A stretch of 64,000 nucleotides of DNA, taken from contig NZ_JAHXBG010000008.1 in the NCBI RefSeq assembly GCF_020103725.1, positions 186,001-250,000 on the forward strand, written 5' to 3'. This DNA is from Hyalangium gracile. GTDB taxonomy: Bacteria; Myxococcota; Myxococcia; Myxococcales; Myxococcaceae. Positions 8,592 through 16,322 of this stretch are shown one piece after another (the stretch's first letter is position 1; every line of letters starts with the position of its first letter). A model generated the notes under the pieces. The model was not told the origin of the DNA. It did not search any database and was given only the letters and a program-made list of their open reading frames with translations. The position numbers and the translations under genes are program-made.

Positions 8592-8831
8592 TCAGCTTGG
8601 CGTCTCTCGCGGGTCGTCCCCGTACGTGGACTCGTAGTCCATGTTTCCGTTCTTCAGGTGGACCTTCACCTGGCTCGGCTCCTCGGTGCGAGCCCGCTCC
8701 TTCGCCGCTTCTTCCGCGCTCGCCTTCGTCTCGTACTCCTCGCGGAAGCCCCGGTCGTTCTCGCGTGTCACCAGCCACTTCGATTGATCCGCATTCGGCA
8801 CGACATGGTAGACGGTCCTGTCACTCGCCAT
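8592..8831 (-). CDS. DUF2188 domain protein
   Basis: 79-residue small soluble protein of the DUF2188 family. The pattern is VYHVVPNADQSKWLVTREND, then a helix KASAEEAAKERAR, then VKVHLKNGNMDYESTYGDDP. The fold resembles a double-stranded RNA-binding-like alpha-beta unit, but no role is known; relatives often appear as stress-linked single genes. Start ATG at 8831 is preceded by GAGGAG. It stands alone between the frameshifted gene and the symporter, on the opposite strand to both. Confidence 0.85.
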   Translation of the reverse strand: MASDRTVYHVVPNADQSKWLVTRENDRGFREEYETKASAEEAAKERARTEEPSQVKVHLKNGNMDYESTYGDDPRETPS

Positions 8832-9041
8832 GGTTTCTCCTCTTTCACGTGTCTCCGTTTCAGGTGGGGATGATCCGTTCCTGGATCAACTCGCCCTCGA
8901 TCGATCGGACGCACGCCTTGGCCTGCCCACTGTGTCAGGCTGCCCGCTTGCTGATCGGAGGTTTGAGCCGCTCCTGAGGTAGGCTGCCGCCCCGTGGTAG
9001 GCCCGCGCTTCGCGGCGCCCGCACCTATGGGGGAGCACGCG

Positions 9042-10430
9042 ATGGGGAGCGACATCAACACCGGGACTTCGGAGACGGCGCGCCATGCGCCGCTGGGGAC
9101 TCGCCGGGTCAAGTCGCACCACCTCTACGTGGCCGTCATCGTGGCCGCCCTCGCTGGCGTCGTCGTGGGGCTGGTGGCGCCGGAGTTCGCCAAGTCCCTC
9201 AAGCCGCTGGGCAGCGGCTTCGTCAGCCTCGTGAAGATGATGATCAGCCCCATCATCTTCTGCACCATCGTGCTCGGGGTCGGCTCGATCAAGCAGGCCG
9301 CGAAGGTGGGCCACGTCGGTGGGCTCGCGCTCGGCTACTTCCTGACGATGTCCACGATCGCGCTGGCGATCGGCCTCTTCGTCGGCAACCTGCTGCACCC
9401 GGGCTCCAACCTCCAGCTCACGGAGGCCCTGCGTGGCGCGGGCGTCAAGGCTGGCGGCGGCGAGAGCAAGGGGACGATCGACTTCATCCTCGGCATCATC
9501 CCCTCGACGCTCGTGTCCGCCCTGACCTCCGGGGAGGTGCTCCAGGCCCTGTTCGTGGCGCTGCTCGTGGGCTTCGCCGTGCAGGGCATGGGGGTGATCG
9601 GCGCGCCCATCCTGCGGACGATTGCCTACCTCCAGCGCCTCGTCTTCAAGGTGCTGTCGATGATCATGTGGGCCGCGCCGCTGGGAGCGTTCGGCGCCAT
9701 GGCCGCCGTCGTCGGCGCGACGGGCGTCGATGCGCTCAAGAGCCTCGCGGTCATCATGGTGGGCTTCTACGTGACGTGCCTCGTCTTCGTGTTCGTCGTG
9801 CTGGGGCTCATCCTGCGGCTGGCGACCGGGTTCTCGGTGTTCCGGCTGCTGAAGTACCTGGCCCGTGAGTTCCTGCTCATCCTGTCGACGTCGTCCTCCG
9901 AGACCGCGCTGCCCCGGCTCATCGCGAAGATGGAGCACCTGGGCGTCTCGCGGCCCGTCGTCGGCGTCGTCGTGCCCACGGGCTACTCGTTCAACCTCGA
10001 TGGCACGGCCATCTACCTCACGATGGCCTCGCTGTTCATCGCCAACGCGCTCGGAAAGCCCCTCTCGCTGAGCGAGCAGATCGGCCTGCTCCTGTTCATG
10101 ATCGTCGCCTCCAAGGGCGCCGCCGGGGTGACGGGGGCCGGAATCGCCACGCTCGCCGGTGGCCTCCAGTCGCATCGGCCCGAGCTCGTCGATGGTGTCG
10201 GGTTCATCATCGGCATCGATCGCTTCATGTCCGAGGCTCGCGCGCTGACGAACTTCGCGGGCAACGCGATCGCCACGGTGCTCATCGGCAAGTGGACCGG
10301 GGAGATGGACAGGGACAGGGCCGAGAAGGTGCTCGCGGGCACGCTCCCGTTCGACGAGCATCACCACGAGGCCAGCGAGGAGCATCACGAGCCGGTTCCG
10401 GCCGCTGAGAGCGGGGGCAAGGCGGGATAG
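9042..10430 (+). CDS. Dicarboxylate/amino-acid:cation symporter (DctA/GltP type)
   Basis: 462-residue inner-membrane secondary transporter of the DAACS family, importing C4-dicarboxylates or acidic amino acids with H+ or Na+. Marks are the N-terminal helix and KMMISPIIFCTIVLGVGSI, the serine-rich reentrant loop LILSTSSSETALPRL, and the substrate/cation motif VVPTGYSFNLDGTAIYLTMA, followed by GAAGVTGAGIATLAG. The C-terminal tail is His/Glu-rich (DEHHHEASEEHHE), unusual and possibly metal-binding. ATG 9042 has GGGGAG 8 nt upstream and replaces a longer start at 8994. Probably monocistronic. Confidence 0.92.
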   Translation: MGSDINTGTSETARHAPLGTRRVKSHHLYVAVIVAALAGVVVGLVAPEFAKSLKPLGSGFVSLVKMMISPIIFCTIVLGVGSIKQAAKVGHVGGLALGYFLTMSTIALAIGLFVGNLLHPGSNLQLTEALRGAGVKAGGGESKGTIDFILGIIPSTLVSALTSGEVLQALFVALLVGFAVQGMGVIGAPILRTIAYLQRLVFKVLSMIMWAAPLGAFGAMAAVVGATGVDALKSLAVIMVGFYVTCLVFVFVVLGLILRLATGFSVFRLLKYLAREFLLILSTSSSETALPRLIAKMEHLGVSRPVVGVVVPTGYSFNLDGTAIYLTMASLFIANALGKPLSLSEQIGLLLFMIVASKGAAGVTGAGIATLAGGLQSHRPELVDGVGFIIGIDRFMSEARALTNFAGNAIATVLIGKWTGEMDRDRAEKVLAGTLPFDEHHHEASEEHHEPVPAAESGGKAG

Positions 10431-10560
10431 CGCCATCCGAGGAGCACGACGACGAGCACGACGATGATGTGCGTTGAGGCGCTCGAGTTCGCCTCCTGGA
10501 ACAACGGGTCAACTCCGCCATCTGGAACCGTCAACGCCCCGGCACGACTTGGAGGCGCGT

Positions 10561-11360
10561 ATGAAGGCCGCCGCACCCAGAGGGTCGAACACGCTGGTCT
10601 GTAGCACCCATCAGTTGACCCGGGGCTTCGACAGTGCCCCGGTCTTCGAGAACCTGCAGCTCGAGGTGCATGAGCAGGAGCGGGTCGGCCTCGTCGGGCC
10701 CAATGGCTGTGGCAAGACGACGCTGCTCCGCCTGCTGGCGGGCCAGGACAAGCCGGACGCGGGCAGCATCGCCATCCGCAAGGGCGCCCGGGTCGGGTAT
10801 CTGTCGCAGATCCCGGTGTACGAGGACGGAGTCTCCGTCCGGCAGGTGCTCGAGCAGTCCTTCGCCGAGGTGCTGGAGGTCGCCGAGCGGATGCGCCGGC
10901 TCGAGGCGCGAATGGCCCAGCCGGAGACCGGCGCCGAGGCCGGGCTGATGGAGCGGCTCCTCAAGGAGTACGAGCACCTCCAGCTTGAGCATGAGCGGCT
11001 GGAGGGCTACAGCGTGCAGGCCAAGGTGACGGCGGTCTGCGAGGGCCTGGGCATCCCGGAGAGGCTGCAGTCCTCGATGTTCGTCACGCTGAGCGGTGGC
11101 GAGAAGACCAAGGTGGGGCTGGCGCGGGACACGGTGATCGGCTCGTTCCGCTAGAGCGTGCCGGTGGAGGAGGGTGAGGCGCGGCACATCCTGGCGCGCT
11201 TCCTCTTCTTCGGGCCCGCTGTGTTCCGCAAGGTGACGGAGCTGAGCGGCGGCGAGCGGGTGCGGCTGCGGCTGGCCCAGCTCATGTGAAGGAGCGGGAG
11301 GCGTTGGAGCAGGAACGCACGGCCCTCTACGACGCGCTCATCGCGGTCATGGAGGGATGA
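10561..11360 (+). pseudogene. Collapsed ABC-F ATPase gene
   Basis: One reading frame holds the pieces of an ABC-F protein (ribosome-associated twin ATPase without membrane domain) with large parts missing and two stops. First half: Walker A VGPNGCGKTTLLRLLAG, arm region, and signature TLSGGEKTKVGLAR. Then, where Walker B should follow, comes VIGSFR and TAG (11152-11154). The frame continues directly with the end of a second ATPase, VTELSGGERVRLRLAQLM, then TGA, then a C-terminal helix KEREALEQERTALYDALIAV to TGA 11358. Both Walker B segments, the linker and the second Walker A are deleted. It cannot make a working ATPase. Confidence 0.8.
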
Positions 11361-11432
11361 AGGCGGCTGCAACCTCCATGCCCAAGTCCCCACCGCCTCC
11401 AGTGGAGGGCTCGTGTCGGGCCTGAGCGCCAG

Positions 11433-11460
11433 GAACTGGTCTGCTTGTCATACCAGTTCG
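11433..11460. repeat. Palindromic element, copy B
   Basis: 28 bases identical to 5225-5252 except one position (G for A at 11443). 8-bp arms GAACTGGT and ACCAGTTC enclose an 11-nt centre with CTTGTCAT. It lies in the 152-bp gap between the collapsed ABC-F gene and the end of the zeta-like kinase gene, with no gene start next to it. Apart from this element nothing else was recognised in that gap. Confidence 0.6.
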
Positions 11461-11512
11461 CAACAAGTCCGGCCGCCAGGGTGGGCGCTGGTTTCAGAGT
11501 CTGAGAAGGTGG

Positions 11513-12016
11513 TCAGGGAGGTGGGCCTGGGATGACCTCCGCGCCTACCAGCTCGTCGGCGGTCGGTCGCTCGAAGAATCCCTCCATGAAGTCGAACATG
11601 GCGTCGGTCACCTCGAATGAATAGGTGGCGGCCTGCTCGGTATTGCGGCGGCGGACGCGCTCGCGGCGGGTGTTGGCGTCCACGTCGAGGAAGTGAAGTC
11701 GGGTGGGGAAGCCCACCTGCGCGGCGCGGGCCCGGAACCTGTCCCGGTGCTCGCGCTTGGACAGCCCCACGTCGAAGATGACGTCATGCCCACGCGCGAG
11801 GAGCTGCTCGGCCATGCGCCACATCTGTGCCTCGCACCGCGCGGTTCTCTCCAGCGCCCAGGCCAGATCGGGCTTCAGGGGATAGTCCATCATGAACAGC
11901 GAGGCCATCCACTCATCGATGGAGAAGCGGATCGCCCCGACGCGGTCGGCGAGCACCAGCGCGTAGGTCGTCTTGCCAGCTCCCGTGGAGCCGCAGATCA
12001 AGTGCACCGTTGGCAT
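11513..12016 (-). CDS. P-loop kinase, zeta-toxin/AAA_33-like
   Basis: 167-residue soluble P-loop protein. Walker A is GSTGAGKTT (residues 9-17), followed by a DEW acidic motif (FSIDEWMASL) and a LID-like arginine stretch (RRERVRRRNTEQ), as in small-molecule kinases and the zeta-toxin/gluconate kinase group. It probably phosphorylates a small metabolite or antibiotic-like compound; the substrate is not predictable. The start codon lies 10 nt after the VOC gene's stop, so the two are likely co-transcribed. No zeta antitoxin partner is seen, so a toxin role is not supported. Confidence 0.75.
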   Translation of the reverse strand: MPTVHLICGSTGAGKTTYALVLADRVGAIRFSIDEWMASLFMMDYPLKPDLAWALERTARCEAQMWRMAEQLLARGHDVIFDVGLSKREHRDRFRARAAQVGFPTRLHFLDVDANTRRERVRRRNTEQAATYSFEVTDAMFDFMEGFFERPTADELVGAEVIPGPPP

Positions 12017-12026
12017 GGCCCCTCCT

Positions 12027-12410
12027 TTACTCCTCCTTCGAGTACGGCACCGTGATGCACTCGAGGTGATTCCCGTCGGGATCGTCGAAGTACACGCCGC
12101 GCCCACCGTGTAGGTGGTTGATCTGGCCGGGCTTCGACTTGCGCGGGTCAGCCCAGTGCTCGATGCCACGCTCGCGTATCCGAGCGAGGATCGCATCGAA
12201 CTCGGCGTCGCTGACGAGGAACGCGACGTGCTGACCGTGGAAGTCCACGGGGGGCTCGGCGTAATCGATGCTGGCCGCATCGGCGATGTCGATGACGTGG
12301 AAGAAGCCAGACCTGCGGGGCGCGGGAAGGCCCAGAACTTCAGCGGTGAAGCGTGCGGAACGTGCGGCGTCGCGAGACGGAAGGATGGTGTGGTTGAAGC
12401 GGATGGCCAC
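12027..12410 (-). CDS. VOC-family (glyoxalase-like) protein
   Basis: 127-residue protein with the paired beta-alpha-beta-beta-beta modules of glyoxalase/bleomycin-resistance proteins. His at FNHTILP and the C-terminal GVYFDDPDGNHLECITVPYS segment supply the usual metal-site positions (His, and Glu in HLECI). Likely a dioxygenase-like or resistance enzyme in the cytosol; substrate unknown. GTG at 12410 with GAGG upstream gives the length normal for the family; the longer frame to 12554 has no similarity before it. First gene of a pair with the P-loop kinase. Confidence 0.8.
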   Translation of the reverse strand: MAIRFNHTILPSRDAARSARFTAEVLGLPAPRRSGFFHVIDIADAASIDYAEPPVDFHGQHVAFLVSDAEFDAILARIRERGIEHWADPRKSKPGQINHLHGGRGVYFDDPDGNHLECITVPYSKEE

Positions 12411-12605
12411 GGGGAGGACCTCATTCTGCGCGGCAAGGCGCGCCGCGAGAAGGTAACGGCATCCCGGTACCGTCACCAAGCAAGTCGCTAGAACCTTGTA
12501 GACCTGTCGGAGTTCGTGCGCAGAAGGACTCCAGTGGCGGCGATGCCTGAGCACCAGACGCCCTGAGCACTGCCAGCATGGATGGCGGGTGACGAGAGGT
12601 GCCCC

Positions 12606-13430
12606 TCAGTGAACCGGGGTAGGGGGCTCTTCGTAGCTGTAGGTCCGCTTCAGGGCCTCGCAGAACTCGGCATCCTGACTCAGTGCCTGGACAACGGCTG
12701 CAAAGGACTTCCCCGCGCTACGCACTTCTCGGGCGGGGAAGCCCTGTGTGGCGAGCGCCAGGTTGTGCTTCGCGCCGAGGCACACGGATTCTTTCGGCTT
12801 CACCACTTCATCGAGCGCTTGCCGATCCAGTTCCCACTTCCGGAACTGCTCGACGTCTCGGCGGCTGTAGTGGGTCTCGCAGAGCCGGATGGCTTCCGTG
12901 GTGTTCTGGAAGAGCCACGCCTCGATGCTGTAGTAGGGCACGGTCTGCTTGAGTCGCTCCATGCGCTGCGTGGCTCGCGCTTCGAGGGCCGCGCTCTCTG
13001 GCCTCCTGCCCTCCTTCTTTTCCCACTCCTCGAGCTTCGACTGGATGAGCTGGCGGACCTTCACCCAGACCTGCTCCTTGAACTTCGTCACGTTCTCGCT
13101 GGAGTCACGATCCTTCCAGGTCCTGTCCCCATCGAAATGGAAGAACGCCCATCCGTTCTCCAGCAGTAGCTGGGTCGCGAGCGTTCTCACGAGTTCCACC
13201 TGCTTGTTGCGATCACGAAGCTTGGTGCTCTTCCAGACGTTTGCGTGGAGGGCCTGCAGGGCCTCCTTGTTCCGTACAGGCTCGAAGGTGATCTTGTCCT
13301 GTTGGGTCTGGACGTGCTCGTCAACCTGCTTGAGCAACTCCTTGACCAGCCGCTGGAGCGTGTCGAACGCGTCTGCCCCTGAATCTTCCGGCAGCAGCAG
13401 GATCGAAAGGCAGGGCGCGCGGCGGTTCAC
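12606..13430 (-). CDS. TOPRIM/DUF4276-like partner of AAA ATPase
   Basis: 274-residue soluble protein, family not certain. Three motifs fit a TOPRIM-type metal site: an early strand ending in an acid (LSILLLPEDSG), a hydrophobic strand with DxD (GWAFFHFDGDRTW), and PYYSIEAWLFQN, resembling the S/PxIEAWL motif of DUF4276-type proteins. Between them are charged helices (WVKVRQLIQSKLEEWEKKEG). Its GTG start overlaps the TGA of the upstream ATPase (GTGA), so the pair is translationally coupled. ATPase plus TOPRIM pairs occur in OLD/Gabija, PARIS and AbiL/RloAB-like defence systems, where the TOPRIM protein is the effector. Defence is inferred; the exact family is unknown. Confidence 0.55.
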   Translation of the reverse strand: MNRRAPCLSILLLPEDSGADAFDTLQRLVKELLKQVDEHVQTQQDKITFEPVRNKEALQALHANVWKSTKLRDRNKQVELVRTLATQLLLENGWAFFHFDGDRTWKDRDSSENVTKFKEQVWVKVRQLIQSKLEEWEKKEGRRPESAALEARATQRMERLKQTVPYYSIEAWLFQNTTEAIRLCETHYSRRDVEQFRKWELDRQALDEVVKPKESVCLGAKHNLALATQGFPAREVRSAGKSFAAVVQALSQDAEFCEALKRTYSYEEPPTPVH

Positions 13431-14761
13431 CACAATCCTCGGGTCCGGAGGATCTCGCTGACGTGCTGGATGCCCACCTGGTAGGCACTGAAGAAGCCTT
13501 CCGCGTCTTCGGCGGTCATGTTCTCCCAGCGCAAGATCTCGCGCTCTCCTTGTTGCTCCGATCGGCACAAGACGAAGGAAGAGCGGACCTCGTCGGCGGA
13601 CTCGAAGCCCAGGTAGTCGAGCAGCAGCGGATTCTGACTCGTCAGGAAGGACTGCCGCTCTCCCAAATCATTGAGGCAGGCCTCGATCCACTCGTGGTGC
13701 ATGCCGTTGACCAGTTCGTCCGCCACCACGCAGGTTGGGTTGCATGCCAGGTAGTAGTAGAAGGAGAGCAATCGCTTCTGCCCGTAGCTCAGCAGCGTGT
13801 GATTGATGATGGAACGATCGGACTTGGTGAAGTCGAAGCGCATGTTGCCGAAGTCGATGATCTCCATCCCTTGAGGCTCGGTCCTACGGGCGGTGCGTTG
13901 GAGACGAATCTTTGCGGACTTGAAGCCGAGGAGTTGGATCACACGCTCGAGGAATTCGGCTCCTGATGTACCTGTTTCGACCCGGAGTTCATCAGTGTCT
14001 GGAGCCTCCTGGATTTGCTGTTGGATTCTCGTAGCGAATGACGCGGGGCTTCCGTCACGGAAGCTGACTGCATACTGCCCCTTGTTCTCTAAGGAGTGTG
14101 CGGAGCAAGACTGCTCCGAGTGGGTAATTTCGTTGAGATATTCCAGGGATTCATCGAAGCGTTGAAGGAGTAGGAGGTTGTACCCTGCGAGGAGTGCGAG
14201 CGTCAGCGTCACCCCTCGGTACTCCGAGGCCTTCTCCGGAAGCTGAAACATCATGAGCTGCACGACGCTCCACATCATTTGTGCGCCCGCGATCGGAGCT
14301 GAAGAAATCCACTCGTCTATGAGGGAGCCATCCAGCTCACACAGGGTCAGTTTCGAGCCGTCGAACTTGAGAGCGCGCTCATGAGGCAATCTCTGCCCAC
14401 TCAGGATGATCTCGCCCGAGGTCTCATAGCGCTCACTGCGCGCACGCAGACCTTCCTCAAAGAGCCCACGCATATCTGGAGTCAACCCTGGATCTGGCGG
14501 AGTTGTGCCTCCCGCTAGCCTGTTGCGAAGTCGGATTGTCGCTCGCGCGCCCGGTGCCTCCAGGTCATATTCGATCGAGAACGGGGCTCTAAGCAGTGGG
14601 CTGAAATTCCAGCTCAAGATCGACACGATGAGGTTCAGCAGCGTGGTCTTGCCCGTGCCGTTCTTCCCGAGCAGCACGTTGAACGAGTCCCGGAAGCGCA
14701 GCTCAGTCCCCGGCGTCACATTTCGGAACTGGTCGATCTTCAGGCGCTTGAGCTTGACCAT
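13427..14761 (-). CDS. AAA/ABC-type ATPase, OLD-like (defence-type)
   Basis: 444-residue SMC/ABC-like ATPase without membrane segments. Order: N-terminal strand IDQFRNVTPGTELRF, Walker A GKNGTGKTTLLN (from residue 32), a long inserted domain (about 60-290), then the C-lobe with signature-like LLSYGQKRLLSFYYYL, Walker B CVVADELVNGMHHEW (DE pair), and FLTSQNPLLLDYL at the H-loop position. This is the AAA_15/AAA_21 layout seen in OLD, PARIS AriA and AbiLi-type ATPases, which sense phage invasion and control a partner nuclease. The DNA here looks richer in A/T than its neighbours, suggesting acquisition by transfer. First gene of a two-gene cassette. Confidence 0.75.
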   Translation of the reverse strand: MVKLKRLKIDQFRNVTPGTELRFRDSFNVLLGKNGTGKTTLLNLIVSILSWNFSPLLRAPFSIEYDLEAPGARATIRLRNRLAGGTTPPDPGLTPDMRGLFEEGLRARSERYETSGEIILSGQRLPHERALKFDGSKLTLCELDGSLIDEWISSAPIAGAQMMWSVVQLMMFQLPEKASEYRGVTLTLALLAGYNLLLLQRFDESLEYLNEITHSEQSCSAHSLENKGQYAVSFRDGSPASFATRIQQQIQEAPDTDELRVETGTSGAEFLERVIQLLGFKSAKIRLQRTARRTEPQGMEIIDFGNMRFDFTKSDRSIINHTLLSYGQKRLLSFYYYLACNPTCVVADELVNGMHHEWIEACLNDLGERQSFLTSQNPLLLDYLGFESADEVRSSFVLCRSEQQGEREILRWENMTAEDAEGFFSAYQVGIQHVSEILRTRGLW

Positions 14762-14826
14762 GGCAGGAGTCCAGGACGCTCACCTTAGCGCGAGGCTCGT
14801 GTCGGTCCACTACCCGACTCGGCTCT

Positions 14827-15372
14827 TCAGCCGGGTGGTAGGCGCTTCTTCATCCGCAGCAGGCCGTAGGCCGCCAGGCTCGAGGCATCCTTGATGCGGC
14901 CCTCCAGCACGAGGGCCTCGAACTCCTCGACCGTCACCCGCCTGCACACCAGATCGCTCTCCTCCGGCGACAGCCGCTGTGGCCCCGGAGACAGCTCCTC
15001 CGCCAGGAACACGTGCATGCCCTGGGTGGAGTAGCCCGGCGCGTTGAAGACGTGGCCCAGGTACGTCATCCGCCCTGCCACCAGCCCCGTCTCTTCCTGC
15101 AGCTCGCCCGCGGCCACCGTCTCCGGCGACGCGTCCTTCTGGTCCTCCCACATGCCCTGTGGGAACTCCAGGTAGCGGCCCTGCACCGGATACCGGAACT
15201 GCTCCACCAGATGAAACGCGCCGTTCTCGTACGGGATGATCAGCGCGAAGTCCGGCTTGCTCACCACCCCGTAGATGCCGCTCGAGCCGTCCTGCCGCTC
15301 GATGGCGTCCTCTCGCACCGTCATCCACCGGTTCCGGTACACCTCTCTCGAGGAGATTGTCTTGATGCTCAT
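14827..15372 (-). CDS. NUDIX hydrolase (ADP-ribose pyrophosphatase-like)
   Basis: 181-residue cytosolic hydrolase of nucleoside-diphosphate-X compounds. Before the Nudix box are FHLVEQFRYPVQGRYLEFPQ, typical of ADP-ribose/GDP-mannose pyrophosphatases. The box itself contains AAGELQEETGLVAG: the catalytic glutamates (ELQEE) are present, but the usual Arg of REUxEE is Gly. After it come NAPGYSTQGMHVFLAEEL and a C-terminal VTVEEFEALVLEGRIKDA. Likely ADP-ribose or sugar-nucleotide housekeeping. Transcribed toward the ATPase cassette with a 65-bp gap; divergent from the BON protein gene. Confidence 0.88.
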   Translation of the reverse strand: MSIKTISSREVYRNRWMTVREDAIERQDGSSGIYGVVSKPDFALIIPYENGAFHLVEQFRYPVQGRYLEFPQGMWEDQKDASPETVAAGELQEETGLVAGRMTYLGHVFNAPGYSTQGMHVFLAEELSPGPQRLSPEESDLVCRRVTVEEFEALVLEGRIKDASSLAAYGLLRMKKRLPPG

Positions 15373-15428
15373 GGGCTGGCGCTCGCCACGGGTTTGAACT
15401 CCACGACCTGGATCCTACACTCCGCGGC

Positions 15429-16085
15429 ATGCGCCTCCTTCGCTGGCTGCTCCTCCCCCTCCTCCTCGCCGCCCCGCCAGCGGTGGCTGAAGAGCCCCCC
15501 ATCCGCCTGGCTCCCGGTGAGCAGCAGGTGCTCGACGTCCCCGGCCTCCGCCGCGTCGCCGTCGCCGCTCCCGACATCGCGGACGTCAAGGTGGTGGGCA
15601 AGGGCCAGCTCCTCATCACCGGCCAGCGCCGCGGGCGCACCACCCTCACGCTGTGGACGGACACGAAGCAGTTCCAGCGCTCGCTCCTGGTGGACGCCCC
15701 CCGCGCCGAGGACCTCATCCGCGAGCTCAAGGCCTTCGGCTTCACCGAGCTCGAGGTCCGCACCGTCAACGAGCGCCTCGTCGTCAACGGCCACGTCGAG
15801 TCCGTCCAGGACATGCGCAAGCTGCGCTCCGTCGTCGCCGGCCGCTCGGACGTGACGCTCCTGGTCGGCCTGGATGCCCGCGTCGTCCAGGCCGCCCTCA
15901 CCGTCACCGCCGAGCAGATCAACACCGCCCTCGAGCGCGCCGGCATCGTCGCCGCCAAGGCCGTCGTCGTCGGCCAGCGCATCCTCCTCGAGGGCTCCGT
16001 CTCCGACGACGCCGAGCGCGAAAAGGCCCAGCGCATCGCCGACTCCTTCTATGGCGAGCTGCGTGAGGCGCTCGGTCCACCTTGA
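15429..16085 (+). CDS. Pilus-assembly N-terminal/BON-domain periplasmic protein
   Basis: 218-residue exported protein. Signal peptide MRLLRWLLLPLLLAAPPAVA. Then a domain like the N-terminus of CpaC/RcpA secretins (residues about 25-90: LAPGEQQVLDVPGLRRVAVA, DIADVKVVG, GRTTLTLW), and BON-type repeats (about 92-140 LIRELKAFGFTELEVRTVNE, and 160-215). The secretin barrel is absent, so it is a stand-alone periplasmic protein rather than a pore, perhaps a scaffold at the outer membrane. No pilus genes are adjacent; a GT2 gene follows after 237 bp with its own promoter. Confidence 0.75.
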   Translation: MRLLRWLLLPLLLAAPPAVAEEPPIRLAPGEQQVLDVPGLRRVAVAAPDIADVKVVGKGQLLITGQRRGRTTLTLWTDTKQFQRSLLVDAPRAEDLIRELKAFGFTELEVRTVNERLVVNGHVESVQDMRKLRSVVAGRSDVTLLVGLDARVVQAALTVTAEQINTALERAGIVAAKAVVVGQRILLEGSVSDDAEREKAQRIADSFYGELREALGPP

Positions 16086-16128
16086 CACACATGGTGGTCA
16101 AACGAGTGGCCCACTTCAGGGGTTTTGT

Positions 16129-16157
16129 TTGACACGACCTTGACGCATCCCTATTGT
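16129..16157 (+). promoter_or_regulatory. Sigma-70-type promoter for the GT2 gene
   Basis: TTGACA (16129-16134), exactly 17 bases of spacer, then TATTGT (16152-16157): close to the housekeeping consensus. Transcription would begin near 16164, leaving a leader of about 160 nt before the GT2 start. That leader holds a hairpin at 16283-16304 (ACCGCG...CGCGGT) and a CAGGG...CCCTG inverted repeat near 16180-16200. Confidence 0.6.
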
Positions 16158-16322
16158 CCGGCGCCATTGTCTACCCAGGGGGTAAAACCCTGTGTTTTCG
16201 GGCAGATACACGCGGGGGCTCAGCGGACCCAAGGAGCGGCGGTCTGGGAGAGCGCAGATCCACGGCCGCCGCGCATGGAAGCACCGCGAGGAAGTCCCCG
16301 CGGTAGAGGCTGAGCGTCACCG

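Noticed and set aside
11513-12016. Zeta toxin of a toxin-antitoxin module
   Set aside because: The P-loop is zeta-like, but no epsilon-type antitoxin gene is adjacent; the neighbour is a VOC protein.
12606-14761. Naming the cassette PARIS
   Set aside because: The ATPase resembles AriA in layout, but the partner could not be identified as a DUF4435 AriB from sequence alone.
16165-16322. c-di-GMP riboswitch or RNase P-like element in the GT2 leader
   Set aside because: GAGGAAGTCC resembles an RNase P motif, but the stretch is far too short and lacks partner helices; no GEMM core motif was seen.
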